Shown here one piece after another: positions 6,529-6,889 of a stretch of 6,889 bases of DNA. Origin of the DNA: Flavobacteriales bacterium (lineage in GTDB: Bacteria > Bacteroidota > Bacteroidia > Flavobacteriales > Flavobacteriaceae). Under the pieces are notes generated by a model that saw only the letters and a program-made list of their open reading frames with translations, did no database searches and had not been told where the DNA came from. The stretch's first letter is position 1. Each line of letters starts with the position of its first letter. Where the stretch lies: assembly GCA_011525065.1 (NCBI GenBank), contig WTIY01000182.1, positions 1 to 6,889 on the forward strand, read 5' to 3'. Made by a program: the position numbers and the translations under genes.

Positions 6529-6889
6529 TTAGTTTTTGATGATTTTTTGGGTCCAGGTGCTGTTGTCTCGCTCGATGTTCAAGAAATAAAGACCGCTATT
6601 TAAATGCGAAATCTCCCATGCGCTGTGTTCAGAACTTCCGCGCCATACGGTTCGCCCGAAAATATTCTTAATGTAAATGGCTCTCAGATCAAACGGTCTG
6701 CTGGATATTGAAAAATTGGTCGTTACGGGGTTGGGAACTACTCTTGAATTCGAATGGTTAGGCCCGGTTATCCCCAATTGCCCCTCGAATTTTATGTTGT
6801 CAATAAAAAAAGCCTCATCACTGGCGTTGTTGCGCGCCTCGATCACGAGTTGTGCTCGATTGAACCCGCTTAGGTTTGCTGAAAGATTC
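6529..6889 (-). CDS. Secreted protein with T9SS C-terminal sorting domain (5' end outside window)
   Basis: Only the last 119 or so codons are present. The frame stays open to the right edge, reading NLSGFNRAQLVIEA before the GTG at 6846, so that GTG is internal. The first part (to about base 6785) ends in FFIDNIKF, the closing strand of a beta-sandwich/jelly-roll module of the kind found in Bacteroidota surface proteins. The rest is a type A T9SS C-terminal domain: RVVPNPVTTNFSI at the start (PNP at 6727-6735), a central YIKNIFGRTVWRG strand pair, the HLNSGLYFLNI motif, and a basic KIIKN end. In this family the domain directs export across the outer membrane by the Por/T9SS machinery and is then cleaved. 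What the mature protein does cannot be told from this end. The luxE-like gene begins 58 bases downstream on the same strand. Confidence 0.85.
   Translation of the reverse strand, partial: NLSANLSGFNRAQLVIEARNNASDEAFFIDNIKFEGQLGITGPNHSNSRVVPNPVTTNFSISSRPFDLRAIYIKNIFGRTVWRGSSEHSAWEISHLNSGLYFLNIERDNSTWTQKIIKN

Noticed and set aside
6844..6846. GTG as start of a short 105-residue protein at the right edge
   Set aside because: The frame stays open to the edge and the product is clearly the C-terminus of a larger secreted protein.

Overview
The window looks like a chromosomal segment from a member of the Bacteroidota, most likely a flavobacterium-type organism. The evidence is a type IX secretion (T9SS) C-terminal sorting domain, a DUF4296 lipoprotein, a Bacteroidota-style dihydroorotase, near-perfect TAnnTTTG -7 promoter boxes, and an absence of clear Shine-Dalgarno sequences. 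Gene density is very high and base composition looks even. I see no RNA genes, mobile elements or CRISPR arrays, and no gene-free stretch above 300 bases; the longest gap is about 100 bases.

Left part (1-2645): a dihydroorotase gene (pyrimidine biosynthesis) runs in from the left edge. It is followed 8 bases later, on the same strand, by a small DUF4296 lipoprotein gene. That gene converges with, and overlaps by 11 bases, an NAD-dependent epimerase/dehydratase (extended SDR) gene on the minus strand. The epimerase gene is divergent from tyrS across a short intergenic region that carries a good Bacteroidota promoter for tyrS.

Middle (2730-4028): tyrS, a complete tyrosyl-tRNA synthetase with all signature motifs. 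It converges with the next gene, with only 3 bases between the stop codons.

Right part (4032-6889, all minus strand): in transcription order these are the 3' end of a secreted T9SS cargo protein (its start lies beyond the window), then a LuxE-like acyl-protein synthetase/acyl-activating enzyme, a membrane-anchored transglutaminase-like protein, and a four-helix DUF350 membrane protein. The LuxE-like gene has its own -7 box almost touching its start codon. The next gene overlaps it by 4 bases (GTGA) and the DUF350 gene follows after 55 bases, so these three probably form one transcription unit.

Most of the window is housekeeping. The part most worth following up is the luxE-like / transglutaminase-like / DUF350 cluster: an acyl-activating enzyme with a C-terminal cysteine, a membrane-tethered Cys-His-Glu enzyme and a small integral membrane protein. 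Together they could modify envelope proteins or lipids, but that is inference from gene order and domains.
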